From assembly GCF_002262875.1 (NCBI RefSeq), contig NZ_NKYE01000011.1, forward strand, positions 124,001 through 188,000: DNA of 64,000 bases, read 5' to 3'. This DNA is from Amycolatopsis antarctica. Lineage in GTDB: Bacteria > Actinomycetota > Actinomycetes > Mycobacteriales > Pseudonocardiaceae. Shown piece after piece: positions 45,806-54,831 of this stretch. Positions within the stretch are counted from its first letter, which is position 1, and every line of letters starts with the position of its first letter. The notes under the pieces are model-generated. The model saw nothing but the letters and a program-made list of their open reading frames with translations. It made no database searches and was not told the origin of the DNA. The position numbers were made by a program, and so were the translations under genes.

Positions 45806-47833
45806 TCAGTGCCCGTGACCGGTCTCGTGCTCCATGGCCCGCGCGATCGCGAGAACCTCCTTCGGCTGCACCACGAAGGGCCGCATCATTCCCATGTCCT
45901 CGTGCTCGAACATGTGGCAGTGGTAGACGAACCGGCCGCTCACGTCGGCGAACTTCGCCGCCACGTCGACCAGTTCCCCGGCGCCGACGTTGACGACGTC
46001 CTTCCAACCCTGCTCGTACGGCTGTATCCCGACGGTCTCCTGGTGGGCGACCGGCACCGCCGTGCCACCACCGATCCCGCCGCCGGGCAGGTCGATGGAC
46101 TGAAATCCCTCGATGTCGTACAGCTCGCGCGACAGCGGCTGGAACGCGACGACGTGGATGTGCATCGGGTGCGGCCAGCCGGAGAAGTCCAGGTTCAGGA
46201 ACCGCCACCGTTCCCAGGAACCCGACTCCACGGCGAACTGCACCGGGTCGTACCACTTCCACGCCCTGCGCTGCCAGGTGGTGACCGCCCCGTCCTTCTC
46301 CCGCACCTGCACGATGCCGTCGATCGGGAACGGGCCCGGCGGGGCGTCGACGCGGGCCATCTCCCACTGCTGGGCGTGTCCGACGCCGACCGGGGTCACC
46401 ATGACCATCCGCTCCGGCAGCTCGGGGTGGCTCTCCCGCAGCGAGGCCTCGGTCACCCTCTCGAACGACCGGGACAGCACGCGCGGTGGCCGGAAGTCGT
46501 CCCGCTCCCGGCCACCGCCCACCCGGAACTCCAGGAAGTCGGGCCAGGGACCCGGGTCGTAGTTGATGTTGCGCAGCCGTGGCCGCGTTCCCGCCAGCGC
46601 GCCGAAGTCGATCAGGATGTCGGCCCGTTCGGAGGCGGCGAGACCGAACCCGTCCCGCACGTCCACCGGCGCGGGCATCAGCCCGGAGTCGGTGCCGATC
46701 TGGAAGATCGTCCCCGGGGGCACGGGCTGCCCTTCCTCGGTCACGAGCCGCACGTCGTACGGCCGGGTGTTGGAGGCGTTGACCATCCGGAAGCGATACC
46801 ACCGGGGGCGGACGTCCTTGTGCGGCCAGACGATGCCGTTGACGAGGGTGTACGGACCCGCGAAGGAACGGACCTGGCGCAGCGGATCGGTACGCATCAC
46901 CGTGGTCTTGTGCAGCACCGTGCCGGTGAGCCCGCCCCGCTCGTCGGTGTCGAAGTTGCGGTCGCAGATGATCAGCGGGATCTCCCGGTCACCGGAGGGC
47001 AGCCGCAGCGCGTCCTCCTCCTCGTCCCGGATCAGGTAGGCGCCGAGCAGTCCGGACATCACGTTCCAGCGGGTGATGTGCATGGCGTGGTCGTGGTACC
47101 AGAGCGCGGTCGCCGGCTGGTCGTTCGAGTACTCGGCGGGCTGGCCGTTGCCGGGCAGCACCGCGTCCTCGGCCCAGCCGTCGCTGCTGCCGTTGCTGAA
47201 CGCCCCGTGCAGGTGCACGGAGGTCCACGGGGGAAGCGCCGCGACATCCACCCTGGGCTGCACGCCCTCGCGACCTGGGCGGTCCCACTGGTACGGGTCG
47301 GCGTTCTCGTCGAACGGGAGCTCGACGGCGGGCAGCGGGTACACGCCGGACAGCTCGTTGATCCAGGTGACCCGTAGTGGCCTGCCCCGGCGCGCCTCGA
47401 TGGTCGGACCGGGGAACACGCCGTCGTAACCCCAGACCGTGGACGGCGGGAGCTGGGAGTGCAGGCGGACGGTGGCCGGGCGCATCCGCACGGACAACTG
47501 GTCGACGCCGTCGGCCGCGCGGCCGGTACGCACCGGCGGGGTCGGCAGCGGATCGCGGAACGCCTCGATTCCTGCCGCGGTACCGGCAGCCGGTTCCCTG
47601 CGGGTGAGCGCCACCTCGGCGACCCGGCCGGGCCCCGCGCCGGCACCGTGACCGTGGTGCGTGGCCGCGGGAGCGGCGGCACTCCCTGCCGGGGCGCCTC
47701 CACCGGACGGCATCGATTCGAGCGTGACCTGCCCGACGCCGACCGCGAGCACTCCGGCGGCCCCGGCCTTGATCAGGAAGTCACGCCGGTTGACGCCGGG
47801 TACCCGTTCCGGGTGGTCCTGCCGCTCGTTCAC
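45806..47833 (-). CDS. Tat-exported multicopper oxidase
   Basis: A 675-aa CotA/bilirubin-oxidase-like multicopper oxidase. The start GTG 47833 overlaps the mbtH stop as GTGA; the longer open frame to 47986 is not needed. A twin-arginine signal is visible ([10 protein letters not shown], Arg 16-17) with an Ala/Gly/Val core. All four copper motifs are present: [20 protein letters not shown] and [13 protein letters not shown], the last giving the type-1 Cys and Met ligands. It is exported folded and oxidises substrates outside the cell; ferroxidase or phenol/catechol oxidation are known roles of the family. Its place between mbtH and the NRPS genes suggests iron(II) oxidation, siderophore recycling or tailoring, but which one cannot be read from sequence. 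Confidence 0.9.
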   Translation of the reverse strand: MNERQDHPERVPGVNRRDFLIKAGAAGVLAVGVGQVTLESMPSGGGAPAGSAAAPAATHHGHGAGAGPGRVAEVALTRREPAAGTAAGIEAFRDPLPTPPVRTGRAADGVDQLSVRMRPATVRLHSQLPPSTVWGYDGVFPGPTIEARRGRPLRVTWINELSGVYPLPAVELPFDENADPYQWDRPGREGVQPRVDVAALPPWTSVHLHGAFSNGSSDGWAEDAVLPGNGQPAEYSNDQPATALWYHDHAMHITRWNVMSGLLGAYLIRDEEEDALRLPSGDREIPLIICDRNFDTDERGGLTGTVLHKTTVMRTDPLRQVRSFAGPYTLVNGIVWPHKDVRPRWYRFRMVNASNTRPYDVRLVTEEGQPVPPGTIFQIGTDSGLMPAPVDVRDGFGLAASERADILIDFGALAGTRPRLRNINYDPGPWPDFLEFRVGGGRERDDFRPPRVLSRSFERVTEASLRESHPELPERMVMVTPVGVGHAQQWEMARVDAPPGPFPIDGIVQVREKDGAVTTWQRRAWKWYDPVQFAVESGSWERWRFLNLDFSGWPHPMHIHVVAFQPLSRELYDIEGFQSIDLPGGGIGGGTAVPVAHQETVGIQPYEQGWKDVVNVGAGELVDVAAKFADVSGRFVYHCHMFEHEDMGMMRPFVVQPKEVLAIARAMEHETGHGH

Positions 47834-48057
47834 CGCCGGCCGGTTTCCGGTGCGTCCATCGCCTCGGCGAGGCTCCTCGGCCGCATGTCCGTCCAGTTCG
47901 CCTCCACGTAGTCGAGACATTCCTGACGGGTGCCCTCGGGCCGCACAGTGGTCCACCCGGCCGGAACCTCGGCGAAGGCGGGCCACAGCGAGTGCTGGTT
48001 CTCCTCGTTCACCAGCACCAGGAACGTGCCGTCCTCGTCATCGAAGGGGTTCGTCAT
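47830..48057 (-). CDS. MbtH-like NRPS chaperone
   Basis: A 75-aa MbtH-family protein, the small partner that many actinobacterial A domains need for folding and adenylation. The start is ATG 48057 with GGAG about 10 bases upstream; the six extra codons to 48075 have no ribosome site. Family motifs are [10 protein letters not shown] and the C-terminal block containing [10 protein letters not shown]. It is the first gene of the biosynthetic operon, behind an iron box, and its stop overlaps the oxidase start. Confidence 0.95.
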   Translation of the reverse strand: MTNPFDDEDGTFLVLVNEENQHSLWPAFAEVPAGWTTVRPEGTRQECLDYVEANWTDMRPRSLAEAMDAPETGRR

Positions 48058-48111
48058 GGTCCGCTTTCTCCACACTCACAACGCCGGCCGCCCGCTGGCC
48101 GACTCGTCGAT

Positions 48112-48130
48112 TTAGGTAAACCTACCCTAA
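48112..48130 (-). promoter_or_regulatory. Iron box upstream of mbtH-oxidase-NRPS operon
   Basis: TTAGGTAAACCTACCCTAA matches the IdeR/DmdR consensus at both ends (TTAGGT and CCTAA). It lies 55 bp before the mbtH start and is the only regulatory site seen ahead of about 42 kb of co-directional genes. Confidence 0.75.
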
Positions 48131-48191
48131 TCAACTGGGTGAACACATGCGACAAATGTGTGACGAAGAACCGGTCCCGATCGACGGCGGG

Positions 48192-49283
48192 TCACGCCCG
48201 GCCGCGACGGGCCTCCCCCGCCAGCAGCCAGCCGAGATACAGGCCACCCAGCACCACCGTCGCCACGCCGACCGGGAGCTGGGTGCGCGGGATCACCGTC
48301 TGGGCGGCGAGATCCGCCAGCGCGAGCAGGCACGCTCCGGTCAGCGCCGAGGTGACCAGGGACGGTCCGGCGGAGCGTGCCAGCCGCTTCGCTATCTGCG
48401 GCGCGGCGAGCGCGACGAACGTGATCGGCCCCGCCGTCGCGACGGCGACGGCGCTCAGCACCACCGACACCGCGATCGCCGACTGCCGGGTGCGGCGTAC
48501 CGACAACCCCAGCGCCGTGGCCGCCTCCTCGCCGAGTTCGAGCGCGACGAGCCGGCGGTTCAGCGCGAACGCGGCGGGCAGGGCGACCGCCAGGACCGCG
48601 ACCAGGGTCCACACCTGCTCCCAGTCGCGCCCGTTCAGGCTGCCGACCATCCACACCTGGGCGTTCATCGAGTCGGTGAGCTCCGCGCGGCTGAGCAGAT
48701 AGGCGATCCCGGCGGACAGCAAGGCGCTCACGCCGACGCCTACCAGGACGAGCCGGTAGCCCTGCACTCCGTCGCGGTAGGCGAGGACGTACACCAGGAC
48801 CGCGACCACCGCCCCGCCCAGTACCGCGCCGATGCCGCTGGAGAGAAGGCTGCCGTCGTCGAGCACCAGCATCACCACGAGCGCACCGGCCGCGGCACCG
48901 CCGTTGAAGCCGATGATGTCCGGACTGCCGAGCGGATTCCCGGTCAGGCTCTGGAAGATCGCCCCGGCGACGGCGAGTGCGGCGCCCACCAGCAGTGCGA
49001 CCAGCACTCGTGGCAGACGCACGTCGTTGACGAAGTACAACTGCTGCCGGGTGCCGTTGCCCGCGAGGGCACGGAACACCGCGCCGAACGAGATCGGGTA
49101 GCTGCCGACGAGCAGCGCGGCGACGAGGGCGGCGGCGGCGAGCGCGAGCAGGCACACCGCGACCACGGTCGCGCGCCTGCCGATCCGCGCCGAGACGCGG
49201 CCGTCCCACAGCCGCACCACCTTGCGCCGCTGCCCGGATGCCTGCCGGACGGGAGGTCCGGCCTCGGGTGCCCGAACCGTCAC
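48192..49283 (-). CDS. Iron-siderophore ABC permease (FecCD/FepG type)
   Basis: A 363-aa polytopic permease with a long Arg-rich cytoplasmic N-terminus and about 9-10 hydrophobic segments. Family blocks are VRLPRVLVALLVGAALAVAG, TGNPLGSPDIIG and the late AGPITFVALAAPQIAKRL. It starts with GTG overlapping the stop of the other permease (GTGA), so the two are made in equal amounts and form the heterodimeric channel. It should work with the ATPase at 3818-4666 and the lipoprotein at 4803-5798, which are transcribed separately. Confidence 0.92.
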   Translation of the reverse strand: MTVRAPEAGPPVRQASGQRRKVVRLWDGRVSARIGRRATVVAVCLLALAAAALVAALLVGSYPISFGAVFRALAGNGTRQQLYFVNDVRLPRVLVALLVGAALAVAGAIFQSLTGNPLGSPDIIGFNGGAAAGALVVMLVLDDGSLLSSGIGAVLGGAVVAVLVYVLAYRDGVQGYRLVLVGVGVSALLSAGIAYLLSRAELTDSMNAQVWMVGSLNGRDWEQVWTLVAVLAVALPAAFALNRRLVALELGEEAATALGLSVRRTRQSAIAVSVVLSAVAVATAGPITFVALAAPQIAKRLARSAGPSLVTSALTGACLLALADLAAQTVIPRTQLPVGVATVVLGGLYLGWLLAGEARRGRA

Positions 49284-50350
49284 AGCCGGGTCACCTGCCT
49301 GCGCCGCACCAGGTACACGAAGACCGGCGCGCCGACGATCGCCGTCATCACCCCGACCTCAAGCTCACCCGAGGACAGGATCACCCGGCCGAGCGTGTCG
49401 GATCCCAGCAGCAGGATCGGCGCCACCAGCATCGAGTAGGGCACCACCCAGCGGTAGTCCGGCCCGACCACGGCACGCACGGCATGCGGCACGGCGAGAC
49501 CCACGAACACGATCGGGCCCGCAGCGGCCGTCGCCCCACCGCAGAGCAGCACCACGGCCAGCCCAGCGAGGATCCTGGTGCGGCCCACGTGCGCACCGAG
49601 CGCGCGGCCAACCTGGTCGCCCAGCGAGATCGCGTTCAGCGACGAGGTCAGGACCAGCGCGATCGCGAGCCCGATCAGCACGAACGGCAGCACCTGCAGC
49701 AGGACGTCCACGCCGCGGTTCACCAGTGACCCGATGGTCCAGAACCGCATGAGCTGCCAGGACTTCGCGTCCGTGGTGGTGATGGCGGTGATCAGTCCGG
49801 AGAGCACCGCGGTCACCACGGTCCCGGCGAGCGCGAGCCGGACCGGGGTGGCGCCGCCGCGCCCGGCCGAGCCCAGTACGTAGACGACCACGCTCGCGAT
49901 CGCGGCCCCGCCGAAGGCGAACCACACGTAGTCGGACAGATCTGTGAGGCCGAACAGTAGGACCGAGCCGACCACGGCGGCGGAGGCACCCGCGTTCACC
50001 CCCAGCAGACCGGGGTCGGCGAGCGGATTACGGGTCAGTGCCTGCATCAGCGCCCCGGCCACCCCGAGCGCCGCGCCGACCGCAGCGCCCAGGAGCGTCC
50101 GCGGCATCCGCTGGTCCCAGACCACGCCGGCGTCGTAGGAACCGTCGTTGTCGACGATCGCCCGCCAGACCACGTCGATCGGGATCGCCTTCGACCCCAC
50201 CGAGACACTGACCAGCACCACGGCCAGCAGGATCGCCGCGACCAGGAGCAGACCACCCGCCCGCAGGCCGGCCCGGGTCCGGCGCGACCCGCGGCCGCGT
50301 CCCGGTAGCCGGACCACCTCACGGGCGACGGAGCCGGTGGGTGCGCTCAC
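49280..50350 (-). CDS. Iron-siderophore ABC permease (FecCD/FepD type)
   Basis: A 356-aa polytopic permease, partner of the following gene. Family blocks are QRMPRTLLGAAVGAALGVAG, TRNPLADPGLLGVNAGAS and AGPIVFVGLAVPHAVRAVVG. It starts with GTG 50350, overlapping the exporter stop as GTGA. This ties the uptake permeases to the export genes in one iron-controlled transcript that begins at the siderophore reductase. Confidence 0.92.
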   Translation of the reverse strand: MSAPTGSVAREVVRLPGRGRGSRRTRAGLRAGGLLLVAAILLAVVLVSVSVGSKAIPIDVVWRAIVDNDGSYDAGVVWDQRMPRTLLGAAVGAALGVAGALMQALTRNPLADPGLLGVNAGASAAVVGSVLLFGLTDLSDYVWFAFGGAAIASVVVYVLGSAGRGGATPVRLALAGTVVTAVLSGLITAITTTDAKSWQLMRFWTIGSLVNRGVDVLLQVLPFVLIGLAIALVLTSSLNAISLGDQVGRALGAHVGRTRILAGLAVVLLCGGATAAAGPIVFVGLAVPHAVRAVVGPDYRWVVPYSMLVAPILLLGSDTLGRVILSSGELEVGVMTAIVGAPVFVYLVRRRQVTRL

Positions 50351-52071
50351 GGGCGGCTCGGCTCTGGCTCGGAGCGCGCCGTCCGTCCCTCGTGCAGGCG
50401 GACGGCGTGCGGCAACCGGTCGATGGTGGACTGCCGGTGCGCGATGACGATCAGCGAGCGGTCCGCACGCAGGCGGTCGAGTGCGGTCTCGATGCGCTCC
50501 GCGGTGACCGGGTCGACGTCGGCGGTGGCCTCGTCGAGGATCAGCACGGCGGGATCGACGAGTGCCGCCCGCACCAGTCCGATGAGCTGCCGCTCACCGG
50601 CCGACAGGGTGTCACCGGTGGCACTCACCTCGGTGTCCAGGCCGTCGGCGAGCCCCTCGATCCAGGGCAGCAGGCCGAGCTCACCCAGCGCCCACGAAAG
50701 CCGTTCGTCATCCGGAGAGGAGGGGACCAGTCGCAGGTTCTCCCGCACGGTGCCGGTGACGACGTGCACCCGTTGCGGGATGAGCATGATCCGCTTGCGC
50801 AGTTCCCCCGGTGGGATGTCGGCCAGCGGCACCCCGGCGAAGCGAACCTGGCCCCCGTCCGGTTCGTAGAGTCCGGCCAGCAGCTTGGCCAGCGTGGTCT
50901 TGCCGGAACCGGTGGGGCCCACCAGCGCCGAGCGGGAACCCGCCGGGAAGTCGCAGGAGACGTCGCGTAGCACCCACACACCGTCCACATAGGAATAGTG
51001 GAGGGCGTCGGCGTGCAGGGTTCCACGTTCGCCGATCTCGGCCTGCCCGCCGCCTGCCGAGCCGGTGTCCACTCGCGCCGTGGTGTCGAGCAGGTCGAGC
51101 AGGCGGGCCAGTCCGACCCGGGAGGTCTGCAACTGGCCGATGAGGGCGGTGAGCTGGTTGGCCGATTCGAAGAGCTGGCGCATCGCCAGGACGAACACGG
51201 CGACCGTGCTGACCGGCATACCGCCGCCGATGACCAGCAGCCCGCCCAGGACCAGGATCGCGGCGTCGGCGACGCCTTGCGCGAGCGTCACCCCGCTGGA
51301 CCGCAGAACCACGATCTCCGAGCGGAACGCCGCCCGGTGGAGCTTCTCGTTGTCCCGGTCGAATCGGCGCGCCCACTCGGTTTCCGCGCCACGCGAGGCC
51401 AGCAGCTCCTGCGCCTCGACGCCCTCGCGGTAGGTGGCCGCGACGGTCGCCCGTTCGGCGGCCTCCTCGGCGAACGCGGTCCTGGCTCCGCGCTGGAACC
51501 AGCGCATCGCCAGCACCGCGGGCGGCAGGAACACGAGGACGAGCACCAGGGTGAGCTGCCAGGAATAGAACAGCAGGACCGTGGTGGTGAAGACGAGGTA
51601 TCCGGCGACGGCCAGCAGGTCCGGCAGATCCGAGCGGACGAACGAGGCGAGGTCGGCGATCTCGCTGGTGGTGCGGCGCAGCAGGTCGCCGGAACGCTGG
51701 GCTTCGAGGAAGCGCAGCGGCGCCGAGGCCAGCCGTGCCACCGCGGTCTCGCGCAGGGTGCGCACCACCCGCTCGCCGGCGCGTGCCAGCCACAGCTCCG
51801 CCGTGCGCAGCAGCACCATCCGGCCGGTGACCAGCGCGGCGAACATGGCCGCGGCGAGGTAGAGGCCGGTGCCGTCGCCCTCTTCGACCTGATCGATCGC
51901 CCAGCCGACGACGGGCGGCAGCAGGGTCATCGACAGGGTCGCGAGCAGGCTGAGCGTGACGGCGACGGCGATGGAGCCGCGGTGTGGGCGCAGGTGCGGC
52001 CAGGCGCGGCGGAGAACGCCGGACTGGGCCGGGCTCTCGGTGAGGACGGGGACGTCAGCCAACGCGCTCAC
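50347..52071 (-). CDS. ABC exporter half-transporter with canonical ATP site
   Basis: A 574-aa protein with an N-terminal six-helix exporter membrane domain and a C-terminal ATPase: Walker A GPTGSGKTT, signature LSAGERQ (Ala replaces the second Gly position of LSGGQ), Walker B LILDEATADVD with the catalytic Glu, and H-loop IAHR. It starts with GTG 52071, 17 bases inside the previous gene, and surely pairs with that gene product. In siderophore clusters such pairs export the finished siderophore or, in mycobacteria (IrtAB), import and reduce it. The neighbouring FecCD importer makes export the more likely role here. Confidence 0.88.
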   Translation of the reverse strand: MSALADVPVLTESPAQSGVLRRAWPHLRPHRGSIAVAVTLSLLATLSMTLLPPVVGWAIDQVEEGDGTGLYLAAAMFAALVTGRMVLLRTAELWLARAGERVVRTLRETAVARLASAPLRFLEAQRSGDLLRRTTSEIADLASFVRSDLPDLLAVAGYLVFTTTVLLFYSWQLTLVLVLVFLPPAVLAMRWFQRGARTAFAEEAAERATVAATYREGVEAQELLASRGAETEWARRFDRDNEKLHRAAFRSEIVVLRSSGVTLAQGVADAAILVLGGLLVIGGGMPVSTVAVFVLAMRQLFESANQLTALIGQLQTSRVGLARLLDLLDTTARVDTGSAGGGQAEIGERGTLHADALHYSYVDGVWVLRDVSCDFPAGSRSALVGPTGSGKTTLAKLLAGLYEPDGGQVRFAGVPLADIPPGELRKRIMLIPQRVHVVTGTVRENLRLVPSSPDDERLSWALGELGLLPWIEGLADGLDTEVSATGDTLSAGERQLIGLVRAALVDPAVLILDEATADVDPVTAERIETALDRLRADRSLIVIAHRQSTIDRLPHAVRLHEGRTARSEPEPSRP

Positions 52072-53815
52072 CCGCCGGCATCCGGTCGAACTCGGCGGTG
52101 CCGGTGCCGCGCCCCGGCAGCACCACGACCCGGTCGGCCGCCGCGACGACCGCGTCCCGATGCCCGGCGAACACGACCGTTCGCGCGGAACCGTCCACTT
52201 GGGACCAGGCGCGCAGGCGGTCGAGCAGGAGGCGCTCGGTCCCGGCGTCGACGGCGGAGGTCACGTCGTCGAGCACCAGGACGTCCGCCCCGTGCAGTAC
52301 CGCCCTGGCGAGCGCGAGCCGTTGGAGCTGCCCGCCGGACAACGTCGATCCCTGCTCGCCGACCGGGGTGTCGTAGCCGTCCGGGAGGGCGGCGATGTGC
52401 TCGTCGATGGCCGCGACCCGGCAGGCATCGCGCAGCTCGGCGTCGGTCAGCCCGGACCGGCCGATCCGCAGGTTCTCGGCGATCGTCCCGGACACCATGG
52501 CCGGGCGCTGCGGCACGAACACGAGACGACGCCGCACCTCGGTGAGCCCGGCCCTGCGCAGGTCCACCCCGCCGTAGCTCACCGTGCCCTCATCCGGGTC
52601 CTCCCAGCGGCTGATCAGCCGCAGCAGCAAGGACTTCCCCGCGCCGATCGGTCCCGTCACGGCGACCAGCTCGCCGGGCTCCGCGACCAGATCGACGGGT
52701 CCGAGCACGGTGCCACGCTCGTCGTCCACCCGTACGCCGTCCACCCGCAGCGCCGCGCGCGCCGGCAGCCGCTCCGGCCTCTCCGGGGAGACCACCGAGG
52801 GCGTACTCAGCAGGACCTCGTTGATCCGCCGACCGGCCGTGACCGCTTCGCCGAGCTGGGTGAACCGGCTGGTGAGGACACCGACCCAGACGCCGAGCAT
52901 GCTCATCCAGCTGCTGAACGCGACCAGCCCGCCGATGGTCAGCGAACCGGCGATCACCGCCTGCCCGCCGACCAGGAGTCCGACCGCCGTGGCCGCGCCG
53001 GGGACGAACGGCGCACCGGCCGCCCAGCTCGCCGCGATCCTGGCGGTGGCGACCGTCTCCTCGGCCACCGTCGCGCTGCGCGCGGCGTGCCGCTCGAGCA
53101 GAGGCCCCTCGCCGCCGATACCGCGAACCGCGGCGCTGGCGGCGAGCAGTTCCTCCACCGCGTCGGCGCGGGCGCCATGAGCCGCCGACAGTCGGGCGTT
53201 CGCGGCACCGAAACGCTTGGGCAGCACGATGTTCAGCACGATCAGCACCGGGACGGTGGCCAGTCCCACGATGGCGAGCAGCGCGTCCTGCGCGGCGATC
53301 AACACCAGGATGGTGCCGAAGCCGAAGCAGCCGGTGATCATCGAGGCGACACCGAACAGCCAGGCGTGCACCACGTCCACATCGCGGGTGCCCCTGGTGA
53401 CCAGGTCGCCGCGGCCGAACGCGGCAAGCGACCGGCGGTCCAGGCGCAGCGCGCGATCGAGCAGCGCGCCGCGCAGCTCGTTGGTGGTGCGCACCGCGAC
53501 GGTGGTGATCAGGGTCTGCATCAGGGCAAGCCCCGCGACCAGCACCAGTGCCAGTGCGACGATCACGCTGGCCCAGCGTGCCGTGGCCGCCATGTTGCCC
53601 GGGTGGATGCCGTCGTCGATGGCGAACTGCACGAACAGCGGGAACGCCACCGAGGCGCCCTGGAAGACCGTGCCCCCGGCGACGGCACCCAGCACCAGCG
53701 CCCAGCGACGACGCAGGCACCAGGCGAGCAGCCGCCACTCGTCCCCGTCCCGCGCGCGCAGAACGGCGGACGGATCGGCCGCGCCCCGCGGTCTCGCCTG
53801 CTCTCCGGTCGTCAT
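52055..53815 (-). CDS. ABC exporter half-transporter with degenerate ATP site
   Basis: A 586-aa membrane-ATPase half-transporter. Walker A is GPIGAGKS, the signature LSGGQLQR is canonical, and Walker B is VLVLDDVTSAVD: Asp stands where the catalytic Glu should be. The H-loop His is kept (AGHRD). Combined with the partner, whose Glu is normal, this gives the asymmetric pair of ATP sites known from heterodimeric exporters. It begins with ATG 53815, 30 bp after the siderophore-reductase stop. Confidence 0.88.
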   Translation of the reverse strand: MTTGEQARPRGAADPSAVLRARDGDEWRLLAWCLRRRWALVLGAVAGGTVFQGASVAFPLFVQFAIDDGIHPGNMAATARWASVIVALALVLVAGLALMQTLITTVAVRTTNELRGALLDRALRLDRRSLAAFGRGDLVTRGTRDVDVVHAWLFGVASMITGCFGFGTILVLIAAQDALLAIVGLATVPVLIVLNIVLPKRFGAANARLSAAHGARADAVEELLAASAAVRGIGGEGPLLERHAARSATVAEETVATARIAASWAAGAPFVPGAATAVGLLVGGQAVIAGSLTIGGLVAFSSWMSMLGVWVGVLTSRFTQLGEAVTAGRRINEVLLSTPSVVSPERPERLPARAALRVDGVRVDDERGTVLGPVDLVAEPGELVAVTGPIGAGKSLLLRLISRWEDPDEGTVSYGGVDLRRAGLTEVRRRLVFVPQRPAMVSGTIAENLRIGRSGLTDAELRDACRVAAIDEHIAALPDGYDTPVGEQGSTLSGGQLQRLALARAVLHGADVLVLDDVTSAVDAGTERLLLDRLRAWSQVDGSARTVVFAGHRDAVVAAADRVVVLPGRGTGTAEFDRMPAGERVG

Positions 53816-53845
53816 CGCCCCTCGGTTCCGCTGCTCGGCCGTGCC

Positions 53846-54709
53846 TCAGTCCTGCTGGTCGCTCGCCTCGTACGGGGCGTCCTCGGACTTGCCTGCCCGC
53901 CAGTACCCGCAGAAGTGGATGCGCTTGCGGTCGAACTCCCGCTCGTTGACCAGGTGCCTGCGCAGTTCGCGGACGCCGCCGGCCTCACCGGCGATCCAGG
54001 CGTACGGCGCGCCGTCGGGCAGTACCGCGGCGCGGATCGTGTCGACCAGCACCGAGCTGCGCCCGGCCGTGACGCCCTCACGGGGCAGCCACACGATGTC
54101 GACGTCCGCCCGGGTGGGGGCGAACTCCTGACGGTCGGCGTCCTCGGGAATCTCGACGAACACCTTCGCCCGGACGCCCTCGGCGAGCCCTTCGACGATG
54201 CCGCCGATGGCGGGCAGCGCGGTCTCGTCTCCGGCGATGAGCTGCCAGTCGCTGTCCGCCGGCGGCGCGTAGTCGCTGCCGAGCACCACGGGAGCCTCGA
54301 CGTTCGGCCCCCAGATGACCACCTGGTCGCCCGGCTGCGCACGTGCGGCCCATGCCGACGCCGGACCGGTGTCGCCGTGCTGCACGAAGTCGATGTCGAG
54401 CTCACCGGTGGCGCGGTCCGCGGAACGGACGGTGTAGGTCCGCATCGCCGGGCGGCGCTCGTCGGGCATCTCCCGGTAGCGGGCGTACCAGTCGGCTCCG
54501 GTCGGCACCTCGGGAACGATCTGGCCGGGCCGCGGGAGGAAGATCTTCACCCGCTGGTCCGGTCCGCCGGAGGTGAGGGCCGCGAGGGCGGGCCCGCCGA
54601 ATCGGACACGCACCATGCTGGGCGTGATCCGCTCGGCGCGGACGACCTGTGCCTCGGCGTGCAGGAACGGCTCGACCTCGACGACCTGCTCTTGGCTCGC
54701 AGTTGTCAT
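53846..54709 (-). CDS. Siderophore-interacting protein (FAD-dependent ferric reductase)
   Basis: A 287-aa SIP-family flavoprotein that releases iron from the imported ferric siderophore in the cytoplasm by reduction. I chose ATG 54709 (MTTASQEQ) because the 25-codon extension to 54784 runs into the iron box. The FAD-binding block is RTYTVRSAD, with the FVQHGDTGPAS loop after it, then the nucleotide-binding part with IAGDETALPAI and the late block IAGEAGGVRELRRHL, all diagnostic of the ViuB/YqjH family. It is the first gene of the reductase-exporter-permease operon. Confidence 0.93.
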   Translation of the reverse strand: MTTASQEQVVEVEPFLHAEAQVVRAERITPSMVRVRFGGPALAALTSGGPDQRVKIFLPRPGQIVPEVPTGADWYARYREMPDERRPAMRTYTVRSADRATGELDIDFVQHGDTGPASAWAARAQPGDQVVIWGPNVEAPVVLGSDYAPPADSDWQLIAGDETALPAIGGIVEGLAEGVRAKVFVEIPEDADRQEFAPTRADVDIVWLPREGVTAGRSSVLVDTIRAAVLPDGAPYAWIAGEAGGVRELRRHLVNEREFDRKRIHFCGYWRAGKSEDAPYEASDQQD

Positions 54710-54782
54710 CTGACCTACTCTCTCGTTCTCCGGAACGTGTCCCGGGGTGCGGCGGACGCGGTGCGGATCATCAGCGCGCGTC

Positions 54783-54801
54783 AAAGGTTAGGCTAACCAT
54801 A
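54783..54801 (-). promoter_or_regulatory. Iron box upstream of reductase-exporter-permease operon
   Basis: The core AGGTTAGGCTAACC (54785-54798) is a 14-base match to the middle of the IdeR/DmdR consensus, the best of the set. It lies 73 bp before the reductase start, between it and the monooxygenase stop at 54832. Confidence 0.85.
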
Positions 54802-54831
54802 ATCGAAGGGCTCGTGGCCCCTCGGGGAGCG

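Noticed and set aside
45723..46802. N-terminal extension of NRPS A into the oxidase gene
   Set aside because: The extension is antisense-frame sequence without domains; GTG 45722 with GAGGA upstream gives a start directly before the first C-domain motif.
48143..48161. ACACAT/ATGTGT inverted repeat between the permease stop and the mbtH iron box
   Set aside because: The stem is only 6 bp and AT-rich with no U-tract; too weak to call a terminator or operator.
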